The notes: generated by a model not told the origin, from the letters alone. A stretch of 64,000 bases of DNA from Pontibacillus yanchengensis (GCF_009856295.1 NZ_WMEU01000004.1:248001-312000); one strand, 5' to 3'; shown: positions 25,328 through 34,455, counted from the stretch's first letter. Translations and numbers: made by a program.

Positions 25328-25969
25328 ATGAAAAAACAAAACAATTTAGTTTGGTATGCTAGCTTTGGCTCAAACTTATTTAAGAATCGTTTTCTTTGCT
25401 ATATAACAGGTGGTCAGCCAGAAGGTTCGAATAGAAGAGAAGTAGGCAGTCGTGATCATACGCTTCCCGTTGATAATCGCGGTGTGTCACTTCCGTTTGC
25501 GTTATATTTTTCTGGATATTCCGATCGATGGGATGGAGCAGGAGCATTTATCGATACAGTTCGTGATGAAACCAACAGTAGTTGGGCGAGGATGTATCTA
25601 ATTACAGAAGAGCAATTTGAAGATGTGGTACGACAAGAGAATGGCGTACCTGATATGGAAGTGGATGTTGATCATATTAAAGAAAAGGGCAGTGTTGTTA
25701 TTCAAGACTCTCCTTATGGAAATCTCATATACGCTGGTGAAGCAGATGGATATCCTATCTTTACATTCACACACCAAAATCCAATGAGTGAACAAGAAAT
25801 TAACAAACCATCTAAGCGTTATCTTGCGATGTTAATAAGAGGTTATTTAGAAACCTATACAGATGATGCGACCCAAATTGCTTCCTATCTAGCAGAAAAA
25901 CCAGGAGTTATAGGTGTTTACAGTTACGATGATCTTCTTGAATTTACGAAAAAACAACAAGCTAAGTAG
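25328..25969 (+). CDS. gamma-glutamylcyclotransferase-like fold protein
   Basis: A 213-aa protein starting with LVWYASFGSNLFKNRFLCYI, the Y-x-S-x-G-S-N pattern at the start of GGCT/AIG2-like folds. Other features are RDHTLPVDNRG, ARMYLITEEQFEDVVRQENG and LAMLIRGYLETY. Some relatives are labelled histone deacetylase without good reason. Start ATG 25328, supported by GAAGGAGG about ten bases upstream; the longer frame from 25259 runs through the promoter. It is divergent from the ArsR-SRPBCC gene and may be its target. The substrate is unknown. Confidence 0.6.
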   Translation: MKKQNNLVWYASFGSNLFKNRFLCYITGGQPEGSNRREVGSRDHTLPVDNRGVSLPFALYFSGYSDRWDGAGAFIDTVRDETNSSWARMYLITEEQFEDVVRQENGVPDMEVDVDHIKEKGSVVIQDSPYGNLIYAGEADGYPIFTFTHQNPMSEQEINKPSKRYLAMLIRGYLETYTDDATQIASYLAEKPGVIGVYSYDDLLEFTKKQQAK

Positions 25970-25975
25970 TAGTTT

Positions 25976-26040
25976 AGAGGAACCCGCACATATCGGGAGA
26001 AACCCACGCATAACGGGGGAAACCCAACGTATATTAGAGC
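25976..26040. repeat. short imperfect tandem repeat
   Basis: Three units of about 20-22 bases, beginning GGAACCCGCACATATCGGGA, AAACCCACGCATAACGGGGG and AAACCCAACGTATATTAG, lie just after the stop of the preceding gene. Units diverge from each other, so this is not a CRISPR array. Confidence 0.4.
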
Positions 26041-26058
26041 ATCCCTTACCTATCACAC

Positions 26059-26102
26059 AAAAAAAGCTAGACCCCTTTATATAAAGTGGTCTAGCTTTTT
26101 TT
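26059..26102. terminator. bidirectional terminator
   Basis: AAAAAGCTAGACC and GGTCTAGCTTTTT form a perfect thirteen-pair stem with T-runs on both strands, serving the gene at 25328 and possibly readthrough from recQ. Confidence 0.85.
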
Positions 26103-26164
26103 AAAGCATAAGTTAGTGTTGAGGTGTCTAATTCAACGCCTGCTCTCAAAAGGTTTTAAACACA

Positions 26165-26230
26165 TGTGGAAAAATCGCTGCGCCGAGGCTTTGATAAAGC
26201 CTGTATGGGTGACGAGGCGCTTATGCTTTT
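26165..26230 (+). repeat. dispersed repeat, type 2 fragment
   Basis: GTGGAAAAATCGCTGCGCCG, GAGGCTTTGATAAAGCCTGT and GACGAGGCGCTTATGCTTTT correspond to the right half of the type 2 elements at 40432 and 43722, joined end to end to a type 1 element. Confidence 0.6.
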
Positions 26231-26236
26231 GTTCTG

Positions 26237-26431
26237 TCCAGCTCCAGCGACTAGCAAACTTACTGCATCTCCTTATGATAAGTCAACATCGGATCCCTAC
26301 CGCTCTCCGTGTTTCCTTTATGCAGGCCCAGGGGAAGTTCGATTAATATCGCTACCTCACGTAGCAATATCGAACCAACCTACGTCGTGTGGGCAACAGT
26401 TTGTACGTCGCTAACCGGGCGCTTGTGCTTT
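26237..26431 (+). repeat. dispersed repeat, type 1, full length
   Basis: All three modules are present: left (GTCCAGCTCCAGCGACTAGC to GTGTTTCCTTTAT), middle (GGAAGTTCGATTAATATCGC to CCTACGTCGTGTGGGC) and right (GTTTGTACGTCGCTAACC to CGCTTGTGCTTTT). It fills the gap downstream of recQ. ORFs crossing it are artefacts. Confidence 0.75.
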
Positions 26432-26436
26432 TATAT

Positions 26437-28227
26437 TTAGGTGACTTGTTGTGCATTATTGGAATGGAGTGCTTCTAAAAAGATCTGGCCATATTGTTCG
26501 AACTTCTTCTCTCCAATCCCCTTTATTTGGAGCATCTCTTCCTTGGTTTTAGGCTGATATTTACATAGTTCTTTCAAAGTAGCATCAGAGAACACAATAT
26601 ATGGAGGAATGTTATGCTCTTCTGCGATTGATTTACGAAGGATTCGAAGGTTTTCAAACATGTCTTCATCATAGTTTTCTTCTCTAACAGCTACAGCTGT
26701 TGATTCAATTAGCATAGAGACAGTGACTTCTCCTTTTAAAACAGACAATGATTCTGATGTTAAGCGGAGTAATGGGAATTTTCCTTCTCCAACAGAAAGA
26801 TATCCTTCAGCTACAAGGAATTGAATTATCTGGGTAATCTCTTTTTCTGTTAGGTGGGAGAGTAAGCCGTAAGTTGAAAGCTTTTGGAAACGTCCATCCA
26901 TCACTTTCTGACTCTTCGATCCCTTTAGTACTTTGGCTACAAGTCCAGACCCAAAGCGTTCATCCATGCGTTTCGTGCATGATAGAATCATTTGTGCTTC
27001 TTTGGTGATGTCCTTAAGTTCTCCTTCGTGGAGGCAATTACTACATTTTTCACATGGAGGATGTTCAAATGGGTCTTTGAAATAGCTTAGCATGTATTCC
27101 TGTAAACAACGGTCTGTATGACAGTAATTTATCATTTGTTGTAGCTTCTGATATTCAACAGACTTCTTATCCTCTTCCATTAGTGATTGTTCAATCAAGA
27201 ACTTTTGAAGCTGAATATCTTTGGCAGAAAAAAGTAGAATACAGTCACTTGGTTCCCCGTCTCGACCAGCACGTCCAGCTTCTTGATAATAGGATTCAAT
27301 ATTCATGGGTAAAGCGTAGTGGATAACATAGCGCACATTCGATTTATCGATTCCCATTCCGAATGCGTTCGTTGCAACCATTATGGTCGTTTCTTCTTGG
27401 ATAAATGAATTTTGCGCTTCTTTACGTTCATCCTCTGTTAACCCTGCATGATACTTATCGACCAGATATCCTTCTTTCGTAAGCCATTGGTGCAATCGGT
27501 CCACATCTTTACGAGTAGAGGCATAAATAATCCCTGATTCATTTGGTCTGGAGCGTACATAATCCTGGATAAAGTCATGCTTTTCTTTTCCTTTAACAAT
27601 ACGAAAATGCAAATTATCCCTGGCAAACCCTGTATTTACAACACATTTTTCTGAAATAGATAACAATTGCTGTATATCACGTGTCACTTCTTTTGTAGCA
27701 GTTGCAGTAAGTGCGACGATGGGGGGGAGTGTTCCAAGACGTTGAATATTCCGTACGACAGATCGATAACTTGGTCTGAAATCATGCCCCCATTGAGAGA
27801 TACAATGAGCTTCATCAAATGCAATCAATGAAAGACGTGTCGATCTAAGTGATCGGAGAAATGATTCGGAATCAAAGCGTTCCGGGGCAACATAGACAAA
27901 ATCGTACTGCCCGTTAGAAGCATTTCTCAATCTTTCGAATTGCTCCTCAGAAGATAAGGAGCTATTGATATATGTAGCGGATATACCTAGTGATGTTAAG
28001 GAGTCGACTTGGTCCTTCATTAACGAGATCAGGGGAGAGATAATAAGCGCTGTCCCCTCTTCTACAAGTCCGGGAATTTGATAACAAATCGATTTTCCGC
28101 CACCAGTGGGCATGATTCCTAATGTGTTTTGACCTTGTAATATATGCTCAATTACTTGTTGCTGTCCTTGACGAAATGATGAAAACCCGAAATATTGCTC
28201 TAGTATGTCATGAGCTTGCTTCAGCAT
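26437..28227 (-). CDS. recQ: RecQ family ATP-dependent DNA helicase
   Basis: A 3'-5' DNA helicase for recombination and replication-fork repair. Helicase motifs are I MPTGGGKSICYQIP, II DEAHCISQWGHDFRP, V ATNAFGMGIDKSNVR and VI QEAGRAGRDGEPSDC. The RecQ zinc-binding region shows paired Cys (CLQEYM and CEKCSNC), then the winged helix, then an HRDC domain at the C-terminus (LCKYQPKTKEEMLQIKGIGE). The full-length form of about 596 aa matches RecQ rather than the shorter RecS. The start is ATG 28227; GTG 28233 is an alternative. Genes to both sides face other ways, so it is monocistronic. Confidence 0.95.
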   Translation of the reverse strand: MLKQAHDILEQYFGFSSFRQGQQQVIEHILQGQNTLGIMPTGGGKSICYQIPGLVEEGTALIISPLISLMKDQVDSLTSLGISATYINSSLSSEEQFERLRNASNGQYDFVYVAPERFDSESFLRSLRSTRLSLIAFDEAHCISQWGHDFRPSYRSVVRNIQRLGTLPPIVALTATATKEVTRDIQQLLSISEKCVVNTGFARDNLHFRIVKGKEKHDFIQDYVRSRPNESGIIYASTRKDVDRLHQWLTKEGYLVDKYHAGLTEDERKEAQNSFIQEETTIMVATNAFGMGIDKSNVRYVIHYALPMNIESYYQEAGRAGRDGEPSDCILLFSAKDIQLQKFLIEQSLMEEDKKSVEYQKLQQMINYCHTDRCLQEYMLSYFKDPFEHPPCEKCSNCLHEGELKDITKEAQMILSCTKRMDERFGSGLVAKVLKGSKSQKVMDGRFQKLSTYGLLSHLTEKEITQIIQFLVAEGYLSVGEGKFPLLRLTSESLSVLKGEVTVSMLIESTAVAVREENYDEDMFENLRILRKSIAEEHNIPPYIVFSDATLKELCKYQPKTKEEMLQIKGIGEKKFEQYGQIFLEALHSNNAQQVT

Positions 28228-28380
28228 CGACACCCATCCTTTATGTAAGTGAATCTAAGATATTCTATCATCTTAAATCTATCTATTAATATCGTACCAT
28301 GTTCTTCAACAGGTCGAATAGCTTGTTTCAATACTTTTCTTATATAATGGGGATAACACTTGTGAAAAGGGGAGAGCTAT

Positions 28381-29262
28381 ATGAATCCACTTATTATTCA
28401 CGCTCATTCTTCTCACGTTAACAAAGTTATTTTTTCTCCTAATGAGAAATTTCTAGTTTCAGCAGGATTTAGTGGGGAATTGAAACTTTGGGATGTAGAG
28501 AATGGTGAACTCCTTCAACGTTTTGAAGGACACACTAAAACGGTAAATGGAATAGAGTTCGCAGATCAAGGTGAAACCTTACTATCTGGGTCCGCAGATG
28601 GTTCGTTTCGGAAATGGAATGTAGCTACAGGTGAATGTACAGACACATTAAACGAACAGAAGAAAGGTATTGGATCTCTAATACTCGCCAAAGATCAATC
28701 ATTTGTGGTTACTAGTTCACCGGATTATATGTTAGCAGTAAGGCCGCTACCTGAAGGAGAAATTTCCAATCGTATAAAAGCAGATAAGAAGAACGTTGGG
28801 ATTATGGCTCTAAATCAATCTTCAACCCTAGTTGCTACAGGTGGTATGGGTAATTACATTCGTTTTTATAATGTATCTACTGGAAACCTAGTAACCTCAA
28901 TTGATGCTCATGATACAGCTGTAATGTCTTTTCAGTTCTTTGATAATGATGAAAAGGGTGTATCTATTGGTTATATGGGAGATGTAAAAGTGTGGGACCT
29001 TCAAAAAAATGAGGTTTTACGTGAATGTAAGATAGGTGAAAAAGGCTACTATTCATTAGATGTATCACCTGATGAAACACAAGTAGCGATTAGTATGCCT
29101 TATCAAGTTAGTCTTCTTAACCTACATGATTTAGAGGAAGATAGTATTTTATACGTAAAGCCAAAAGGGAACTACGGAATCTCATATTCTCCCTCAGGAC
29201 AGTACTTAGGTTTAGCTTCTGCGGACAAACGAGTAAGAGTATGGCGAATGAATACAAAGTGA
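28381..29262 (+). CDS. WD40 repeat protein
   Basis: A 293-aa protein made of about seven WD40 blades and nothing else. Clear blade ends are LKLWDVENGE, FRKWNVATGE, IRFYNVSTGN, VKVWDLQKNE and VRVWRMNTK, with GH or AH starts (FEGHTKTVNG, IDAHDTAVMS). There is no signal peptide or added catalytic domain, so it is probably a cytosolic scaffold. WD40-only proteins are uncommon in Bacillaceae. TATAAT at 28343-28348 and GGGGAGAG before the ATG are suitable signals. Monocistronic. Confidence 0.88.
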   Translation: MNPLIIHAHSSHVNKVIFSPNEKFLVSAGFSGELKLWDVENGELLQRFEGHTKTVNGIEFADQGETLLSGSADGSFRKWNVATGECTDTLNEQKKGIGSLILAKDQSFVVTSSPDYMLAVRPLPEGEISNRIKADKKNVGIMALNQSSTLVATGGMGNYIRFYNVSTGNLVTSIDAHDTAVMSFQFFDNDEKGVSIGYMGDVKVWDLQKNEVLRECKIGEKGYYSLDVSPDETQVAISMPYQVSLLNLHDLEEDSILYVKPKGNYGISYSPSGQYLGLASADKRVRVWRMNTK

Positions 29263-29288
29263 GTTGAATAAACTCACTTTTCTTTTGG
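29257..29288 (+). terminator. terminator after the WD40 gene
   Basis: AAAGTGAGTT and AACTCACTTT pair perfectly around GAATA, with TTCTTTT after it; the stem overlaps the stop codon. Confidence 0.85.
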
Positions 29289-29410
29289 AACCCTAATAAT
29301 TGCTTATACAAATTTTATAATAGTTTACTCTTTACATCCGTGGCATTTTATGAGAGAGTGTGAAAATGTGTTTAGAAAGGCAATAAAACTAAAGGAGTAT
29401 ATAACCTAAA

Positions 29411-30946
29411 ATGTCTAACAAAAAACAAGAACACACCTCCAAAATTGACTGGCCCGTATTTGGTCTAAGTGGAGGACTACTAGTATTATTCGTAATAGCA
29501 GCATTCTGGAACATTGATGCAGTAAAAACCTTTGTTAACTCAGGATTTGCTTGGTCATCTAAGTACTTTGGTGCATTCTGGCAAGTACTCATGCTTTTGC
29601 ATTTCTTAGTTGGGCTTTATATTGCGTTTTCACGCTATGGAAATGTGAGATTAGGATTTTTAGAAAAACCGGAATTAAGTACATTTAAATGGTTATCCAT
29701 TATTATGGCAACATTACTTGCAGGAGGCGGCGTATTTTGGGCAGCGGCAGAGCCGATGTATCACTTTTTAACAGTTCCTCCTATGCATGAAGGAATTGAT
29801 GCAAAATCTCAAGCAGCCATTATGCCTGCATTAGCACAGAGCTATATGCACTGGGGCTTTTTAGCTTGGGCAATCCTTGGTACCTTAAGTGCTGTTGTAA
29901 TGATGTATGGTCATTATCATAAAGGCATGCCGATGAAACCAAGAACATTACTTTATCCGATTTTTGGAGAGAAGCTAAATAATAACATTCTTGGTACATT
30001 AGTGGATGCATTCTCTATTATTGCTGTAGCAGCAGGTACAATTGGACCAATTGGATTCTTGGGTCTACAAGCAAGTTATGGACTATCAGCGTTATTTGGA
30101 CTGCCTGATGCATTTTCAACGCAACTTGCTATCATTATTGCACTTGTCATTGTTACGACAATTTCTGCAGTAACTGGTCTTCATAAAGGTATTCAAGCGT
30201 TAAGTAACTTTAATGTTCGATTAGCAATAGGTCTAATTTTCTTTGTTCTGTTATTTGGCCCTGGAGGCTTTATTATAGATTCATTCGTATCTTCTTTCGG
30301 ATTCTATGCGGAGAACTTTATCTCCATCAGTACGTTCCGTGGAGATACAGGATGGTTAGGTAGCTGGACTGTATTCTTCTGGGGTTGGTTTATTGGATAT
30401 GGACCAATGATGGCTATCCTTGTAAGCCGGATCTCCCGAGGAAGAACAATTCGCCAAATTATTATGGCTGTAGCCATTATTGCACCACTTGTAACGACAT
30501 TCTGGTTCACCGTTGTCGGAGGATCTGGTATTTTCTATGAACTACAAAATGCTGGCTCTGTATCTGAACAGTTAAATAATGGCGGTATGCCTGCAGCGAT
30601 GATTGCTATCACAGAGCAATTACCATTAGCAAGCATCATTTCTCCATTATTCTTGTTACTAACGATTATTTTCGTTATTACAACAGGAGACTCCATGTCT
30701 TATACAATCGCAATGGCTGTTTCTGGTGAAGGAAATCCGAAAGTTTCCTTACGTGTCTTCTGGTCTATCCTTATGGGTTCGATTGCAGCCATACTGTTGT
30801 TTATTGGTGAAGGTAGTATAGGTTCCTTACAGAGCTTTATTGTGGTAACAGCCGTACCGGTTTCCATCCTATTGTTACCAATGTTGTGGTTAGCACCAAA
30901 AGTGTCTAATGAACTACTTCATGAACAAGGTTTAAATAAAGATTAA
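29411..30946 (+). CDS. BCCT family betaine/choline/carnitine transporter
   Basis: A 511-aa carrier with twelve predicted helices of the BCCT family, used to take up compatible solutes such as glycine betaine under osmotic stress. The GGGVFWAAAEPMYHF segment and the post-helix-8 signature FFWGWFIGYGPMMAILVSRI, followed by SRGRTIR, are present. The second half of that signature lacks the tryptophan seen in canonical members (W-W-I-S-W-x-P), so the substrate may differ from betaine. There is no long regulatory C-tail as in BetP. The terminator at 30952-30990 ends the unit. Confidence 0.93.
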   Translation: MSNKKQEHTSKIDWPVFGLSGGLLVLFVIAAFWNIDAVKTFVNSGFAWSSKYFGAFWQVLMLLHFLVGLYIAFSRYGNVRLGFLEKPELSTFKWLSIIMATLLAGGGVFWAAAEPMYHFLTVPPMHEGIDAKSQAAIMPALAQSYMHWGFLAWAILGTLSAVVMMYGHYHKGMPMKPRTLLYPIFGEKLNNNILGTLVDAFSIIAVAAGTIGPIGFLGLQASYGLSALFGLPDAFSTQLAIIIALVIVTTISAVTGLHKGIQALSNFNVRLAIGLIFFVLLFGPGGFIIDSFVSSFGFYAENFISISTFRGDTGWLGSWTVFFWGWFIGYGPMMAILVSRISRGRTIRQIIMAVAIIAPLVTTFWFTVVGGSGIFYELQNAGSVSEQLNNGGMPAAMIAITEQLPLASIISPLFLLLTIIFVITTGDSMSYTIAMAVSGEGNPKVSLRVFWSILMGSIAAILLFIGEGSIGSLQSFIVVTAVPVSILLLPMLWLAPKVSNELLHEQGLNKD

Positions 30947-30951
30947 TGATT

Positions 30952-30990
30952 TGAGAGAGGCACATCCTTTAGAGGGTGTGTCTTTTTTGT
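30952..30990 (+). terminator. terminator after the BCCT gene
   Basis: AGGCACATCC and GGGTGTGTCT form a stem with G-T pairs, followed by TTTTTT. Confidence 0.7.
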
Positions 30991-30991
30991 A

Positions 30992-31073
30992 GGCTTACCT
31001 CACGAAGCAACATCGAATCAACCTACCTCGTGTGGGCAGCAGATTATAGGTTGCTAACCGGATGCTTGCGTTT
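30992..31073 (+). repeat. dispersed repeat, type 1, middle and right modules
   Basis: TTACCTCACGAAGCAACATC, GAATCAACCTACCTCGTG, GTGGGCAGCAG and TTGCTAACCGGATGCTTGCG match the middle end and right module. It sits between the BCCT terminator and the oxidoreductase gene, which explains the spurious in-frame 5' extension of that gene. Confidence 0.65.
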
Positions 31074-31143
31074 GTTGTTGCAATTGAAAAGTGTGAAACG
31101 GAATAACAGTGGGTATAGTTCAAATGAGATGAAAGGAGTGGTG

Positions 31144-32094
31144 ATGATGAAAGCAGTAGTTATTGAACAATATGGTGGTAAGGAACAATTAAAGGAAAAA
31201 GAAGTTCCGAAACCTGAAATAAATGATGAACAAATATTGATTGAAATGCGCTCAACATCCGTTAACCCAATTGATTGGAAAGTTCGCGAAGGGTATATGA
31301 AGGACGTACTAGATTGGAGCTTTCCGATTATTCTAGGATGGGATGCAGCTGGCGTTGTCTCTAAGGTTGGTAACAATGTAACCCAATTTAAAGAAGGCGA
31401 TCGTGTATTCACAAGACCTGAAACGACGCCGGATGGCACGTATAAAGAATATATTGCAGTAGAAGAACATTTAGTGGCTCACATGCCCGAAAGAGTGAGC
31501 TTTGAAGAAGCTGCTGCTGCGCCTTTAGCAGGATTAACAGCATGGCAATGCCTATTTGAAACAGCGAACCTTAAAGAAGGAGAAAAGGTTCTTATCCATG
31601 CAGGTTCAGGTGGAGTAGGACATTATGCTATTCAAATTGCTAAGGCAGTAGGAGCATATGTGGCTACAACAGCCAGTGGCAAGAACAAAGAATTTGTAGA
31701 GACATTAGGCGCAGATCATTTTATTGACTACAAAACAGAGCAATTCGAGAATATCCTTGAAGATTATGATGTTGTACTAGATACGATAGGTGGAGACGTT
31801 CAGGAAAAAAGTTTTGAGGTATTAAAGAAAGGTGGACGTCTCGTATCTATTACTCAGCAACCTTCTGAGGAACTTGCTAATAAATATAACGTAGAAGCTA
31901 CAGCTATCTTTTTGCAACCAAAAGGGGAGCAACTAAGGAAGTTAGCGGATTTAATGCAGCAAGGAAAAGTTAAATCCATTGTTAGCAAGGCATTCCCATT
32001 AAGTGTAGAGGGAATTCAAAAGGCACATGAATTAAGTGAATCTCACCATGCAAAAGGTAAAGTCGTTATTCAAGTACAACCATCTGCTTGTTAA
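31144..32094 (+). CDS. NADP-dependent oxidoreductase, zinc-free MDR (quinone reductase) type
   Basis: A 316-aa enzyme of the medium-chain dehydrogenase/reductase superfamily, quinone reductase branch. The N-terminal GroES-like domain carries STSVNPIDWKVREGYMK and ILGWDAAGVVSKVG. The Rossmann domain has the dinucleotide-binding loop VLIHAGSGGVGHYAIQIAKA. Zinc-ligand Cys and His residues of alcohol dehydrogenases are missing. It probably reduces quinones or enones with NADPH. The frame is open up to 30976, but the true start is ATG 31144 (or 31147), with AAAGGAG in front. Single gene. Confidence 0.9.
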   Translation: MMKAVVIEQYGGKEQLKEKEVPKPEINDEQILIEMRSTSVNPIDWKVREGYMKDVLDWSFPIILGWDAAGVVSKVGNNVTQFKEGDRVFTRPETTPDGTYKEYIAVEEHLVAHMPERVSFEEAAAAPLAGLTAWQCLFETANLKEGEKVLIHAGSGGVGHYAIQIAKAVGAYVATTASGKNKEFVETLGADHFIDYKTEQFENILEDYDVVLDTIGGDVQEKSFEVLKKGGRLVSITQQPSEELANKYNVEATAIFLQPKGEQLRKLADLMQQGKVKSIVSKAFPLSVEGIQKAHELSESHHAKGKVVIQVQPSAC

Positions 32095-32111
32095 CGTGTG
32101 GAAAGATAATG

Positions 32112-32156
32112 GAACGTATCTGGTTACGTATAAGTGGTAATCAGATACGTTTTTCT
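32112..32156 (+). terminator. terminator after the oxidoreductase gene
   Basis: AACGTATCTGGTTAC and GTAATCAGATACGTT form a long stem (one mismatch) with TTTTC after it. Confidence 0.8.
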
Positions 32157-32181
32157 ATATGGTACTTTAAAAGAACGTTTA

Positions 32182-32225
32182 GACAGCAGCCCATTGTACG
32201 TCGCTAGTAGGGCGCTTGCGCTTTT
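32182..32225 (+). repeat. dispersed repeat, right module only
   Basis: GACAGCAGCCCATTGTACGTCGCT, read as GCAGCCCATTGTACGTCGCT, and AGTAGGGCGCTTGCGCTTTT match the right-hand module. The rest of the 32095-32468 gap holds the terminator and AT-rich sequence ahead of the antiporter gene. Confidence 0.6.
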
Positions 32226-32468
32226 CGTTAATAAAATTTTTATGGTTTTTTCCTCCATGATGTATGCACAAAAATAACCGATCAAAAGTGTATCCTACCA
32301 ATATGGATGAGAATGAAATGTTAAGTAAAAACTAAAAGGAGTATTAAATGATTTACATATTCAAACCACACATTTAGAATATGTCTATATGTGTCTTTCT
32401 TTCGTAATAACTTTGTTTATACATAATTAATAATTGATTATTTATATCTTACATAAAGGGGCGAACTT

Positions 32469-34346
32469 ATGTTTCATTCAATTTTATTTGACTTTATGTT
32501 AATAGGTGCGCTCGGCGTAGGTTCGCAATGGATAGGATGGAAGTATCGAATACCTGCCATTGTGGTAATGTCCATTGTAGGACTTTTAGTTGGACCAGTG
32601 TTTGGAATTCTACAACCTGCTGAAGACTTTGGTAATTTATTTACGCCGATCGTTTCTATAGCAGTTGCTATTATATTATTCGAAGGTAGTCTAAGCTTAG
32701 ATTTTCGTGAGGTTAGAGGTTTAGGTAGACCTGTTTTGCGTATTGTTACATTAGGTGCATTCATAGCTTGGTTATTAGGGTCATTAGGGGCGCACTATGT
32801 GGCAGATCTTTCTTGGGCAGTAGCGTTTGTGATAGGCGGCTTATTCATCGTAACCGGACCTACTGTAATTTTGCCACTCTTACGGCAAGCTAAATTAAAG
32901 CCTAGGCCTGCTGCGATACTAAAATGGGAAGGGATTATCGTCGATCCATTCGGTGCTCTTCTTTCTGTATTTGCTTTTGAAATTATTGATTTCCTAACAG
33001 CTGAAGATGTAACAGCGAATGCATTACTTTTCTTCTTCTTTGCTTCGTTCTTAGCTGTGGTGATTGGATATGTGCTAGGTAAATGCCTTGGCTACATGTT
33101 TGAACATGGGCATGTACCCGAATTCTTAAAGTCTCCCGTTATGTTCGCTGTTGTCATTCTTTGTTTCACTGTTGCTGATGAAATTGCACATGAAACAGGA
33201 TTATTAGCTGTAACAGCAATGGGGATGACGCTTGCCAATATGCATATTTCCTCGATAGAAGATATGCGTAACTTTAAAGAAAATATATCTGTATTACTCG
33301 TATCAGCCATATTTGTCATGTTAACAGCTTCGCTCTCTGTTGATACATTGATGCAGATTTTTAATCTAAACATAATAGCATACGTGTTGATTATGCTATT
33401 TCTAGTTCGACCTCTGTCCATATGGGTATCAACCATTGGAACAGATTTATCATTTGCAGAACGTACTTTAGTCGGATGGATTGCACCAAGAGGTATCGTA
33501 GCATTAACGGTAGCTGGATACTTCGCAAGTGTTCTTTTAGAAGCTGGATTTGAAGATGCATCAATCTTAACGTCGTTAACATTTGCACTAGTATTCGCAA
33601 CAGTATGTGCTCATGGGTTTTCCATTGGCTGGTTAGCTAAAAAATTGGATTTAGCTATTGATGGGCAGCCTGGAGTGTTAATCGTAGGAGGAAGTAGTTT
33701 TTCAGCTGAATTAGCTAAGGTATTAAAAGAATTGAAAATACCTGTTTTGATTACGGATTCATCCTGGCAACGATTAATTCCAGTTCGAAAATCTGGGGTG
33801 CCTTTTATGAAGGAAGAAATTTTATCGGAGCAAACAGAATATCACTTAGATATGACACCTTATGAATATATGATTGCAGCTTCGGAGCTTGATTCCTACA
33901 ATGCTCTCGTCTGTAATACATTTGTTCCTGAGATTGGCCGTAGCAACCTATTCCAGTTAACCCTTCATAACCGCAGAGGTGATGATTTAGAAGCTATGGG
34001 TAATACGATAGGAGGAAGGTTGTTATTTAACGAGCAGGCTACGTGGGAGCATTTAAATGATAAAGTAGATAGTGGATATGTATTTCGTAAAACAAACATT
34101 ACAAATCAGTACACGTATCAACAATATATCAAAGAACTACACCCTGAAACGCTAATGTTGTTCGTTTACAAGCCATCAGGTAAGTTATCATTCTTTACTC
34201 ATAAGAGCCAACCTAAGGCTGAAACGGGTGATGTGATTGTTAGCTTAATGCCACCTAGTAAGGAATTTCAAAAGATTCAAGATAAAATCATTGAGCAGCG
34301 CAAAGAAAGTGAAGAAGATCAGGCCAACCATGAAACCAAAGAATAA
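32469..34346 (+). CDS. CPA1 family Na+/H+ antiporter with C-terminal cytoplasmic domain
   Basis: A 625-aa protein. Residues 1-400 are a Na+/H+ exchanger membrane domain of about twelve helices, with FEGSLSLDFREVRGLG, GTFIVTGPTVILPLLR-type sequence (FIVTGPTVILPLLRQAKLKP), EGIIVDPFGALLSVFAFE (acidic Asp in the transport site) and GWIAPRGIVALTVA. Residues 400-600 begin with GVLIVGGSSFSAELAKVLKE, resembling a TrkA-N-like Rossmann strand, then a domain of unclear function and a charged tail. The likely role is Na+ expulsion and pH homeostasis in a salt-exposed organism. Monocistronic. Confidence 0.9.
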   Translation: MFHSILFDFMLIGALGVGSQWIGWKYRIPAIVVMSIVGLLVGPVFGILQPAEDFGNLFTPIVSIAVAIILFEGSLSLDFREVRGLGRPVLRIVTLGAFIAWLLGSLGAHYVADLSWAVAFVIGGLFIVTGPTVILPLLRQAKLKPRPAAILKWEGIIVDPFGALLSVFAFEIIDFLTAEDVTANALLFFFFASFLAVVIGYVLGKCLGYMFEHGHVPEFLKSPVMFAVVILCFTVADEIAHETGLLAVTAMGMTLANMHISSIEDMRNFKENISVLLVSAIFVMLTASLSVDTLMQIFNLNIIAYVLIMLFLVRPLSIWVSTIGTDLSFAERTLVGWIAPRGIVALTVAGYFASVLLEAGFEDASILTSLTFALVFATVCAHGFSIGWLAKKLDLAIDGQPGVLIVGGSSFSAELAKVLKELKIPVLITDSSWQRLIPVRKSGVPFMKEEILSEQTEYHLDMTPYEYMIAASELDSYNALVCNTFVPEIGRSNLFQLTLHNRRGDDLEAMGNTIGGRLLFNEQATWEHLNDKVDSGYVFRKTNITNQYTYQQYIKELHPETLMLFVYKPSGKLSFFTHKSQPKAETGDVIVSLMPPSKEFQKIQDKIIEQRKESEEDQANHETKE

Positions 34347-34351
34347 TTGTC

Positions 34352-34403
34352 CAAAAGCATTTCTCCTGTCATCCATTATGGCAGGAAGGAATGCTTTTTT
34401 TTA
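34352..34403 (+). terminator. terminator after the CPA1 gene
   Basis: AAAAGCATT through CTG and its complement CAG to AATGCTTTT form a long imperfect stem, with eight T residues after it. Confidence 0.8.
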
Positions 34404-34455
34404 GTGTGTAATAAATTATAAAAATATTGGGTTGTGCATAACATTATAAGTTATA

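Noticed and set aside
25976..26040. CRISPR array
   Set aside because: Only three diverged short units without spacers of constant length and no cas genes anywhere in the window.
26116..26414. Two overlapping plus-strand ORFs of 76 and 82 codons
   Set aside because: They coincide with a type 2 plus type 1 dispersed repeat pair; similar frames occur in other copies by shared sequence.
30976..31143. 56-codon N-terminal extension of the oxidoreductase
   Set aside because: It is translated repeat DNA; the ribosome binding site and family start point to 31144.
32348..32377. Nine-codon ORF behind a strong AAAAGGAG in the antiporter leader
   Set aside because: It could be a leader peptide, but there is no attenuator hairpin behind it and no codon bias that would suggest a sensor, so I do not list it as a gene.
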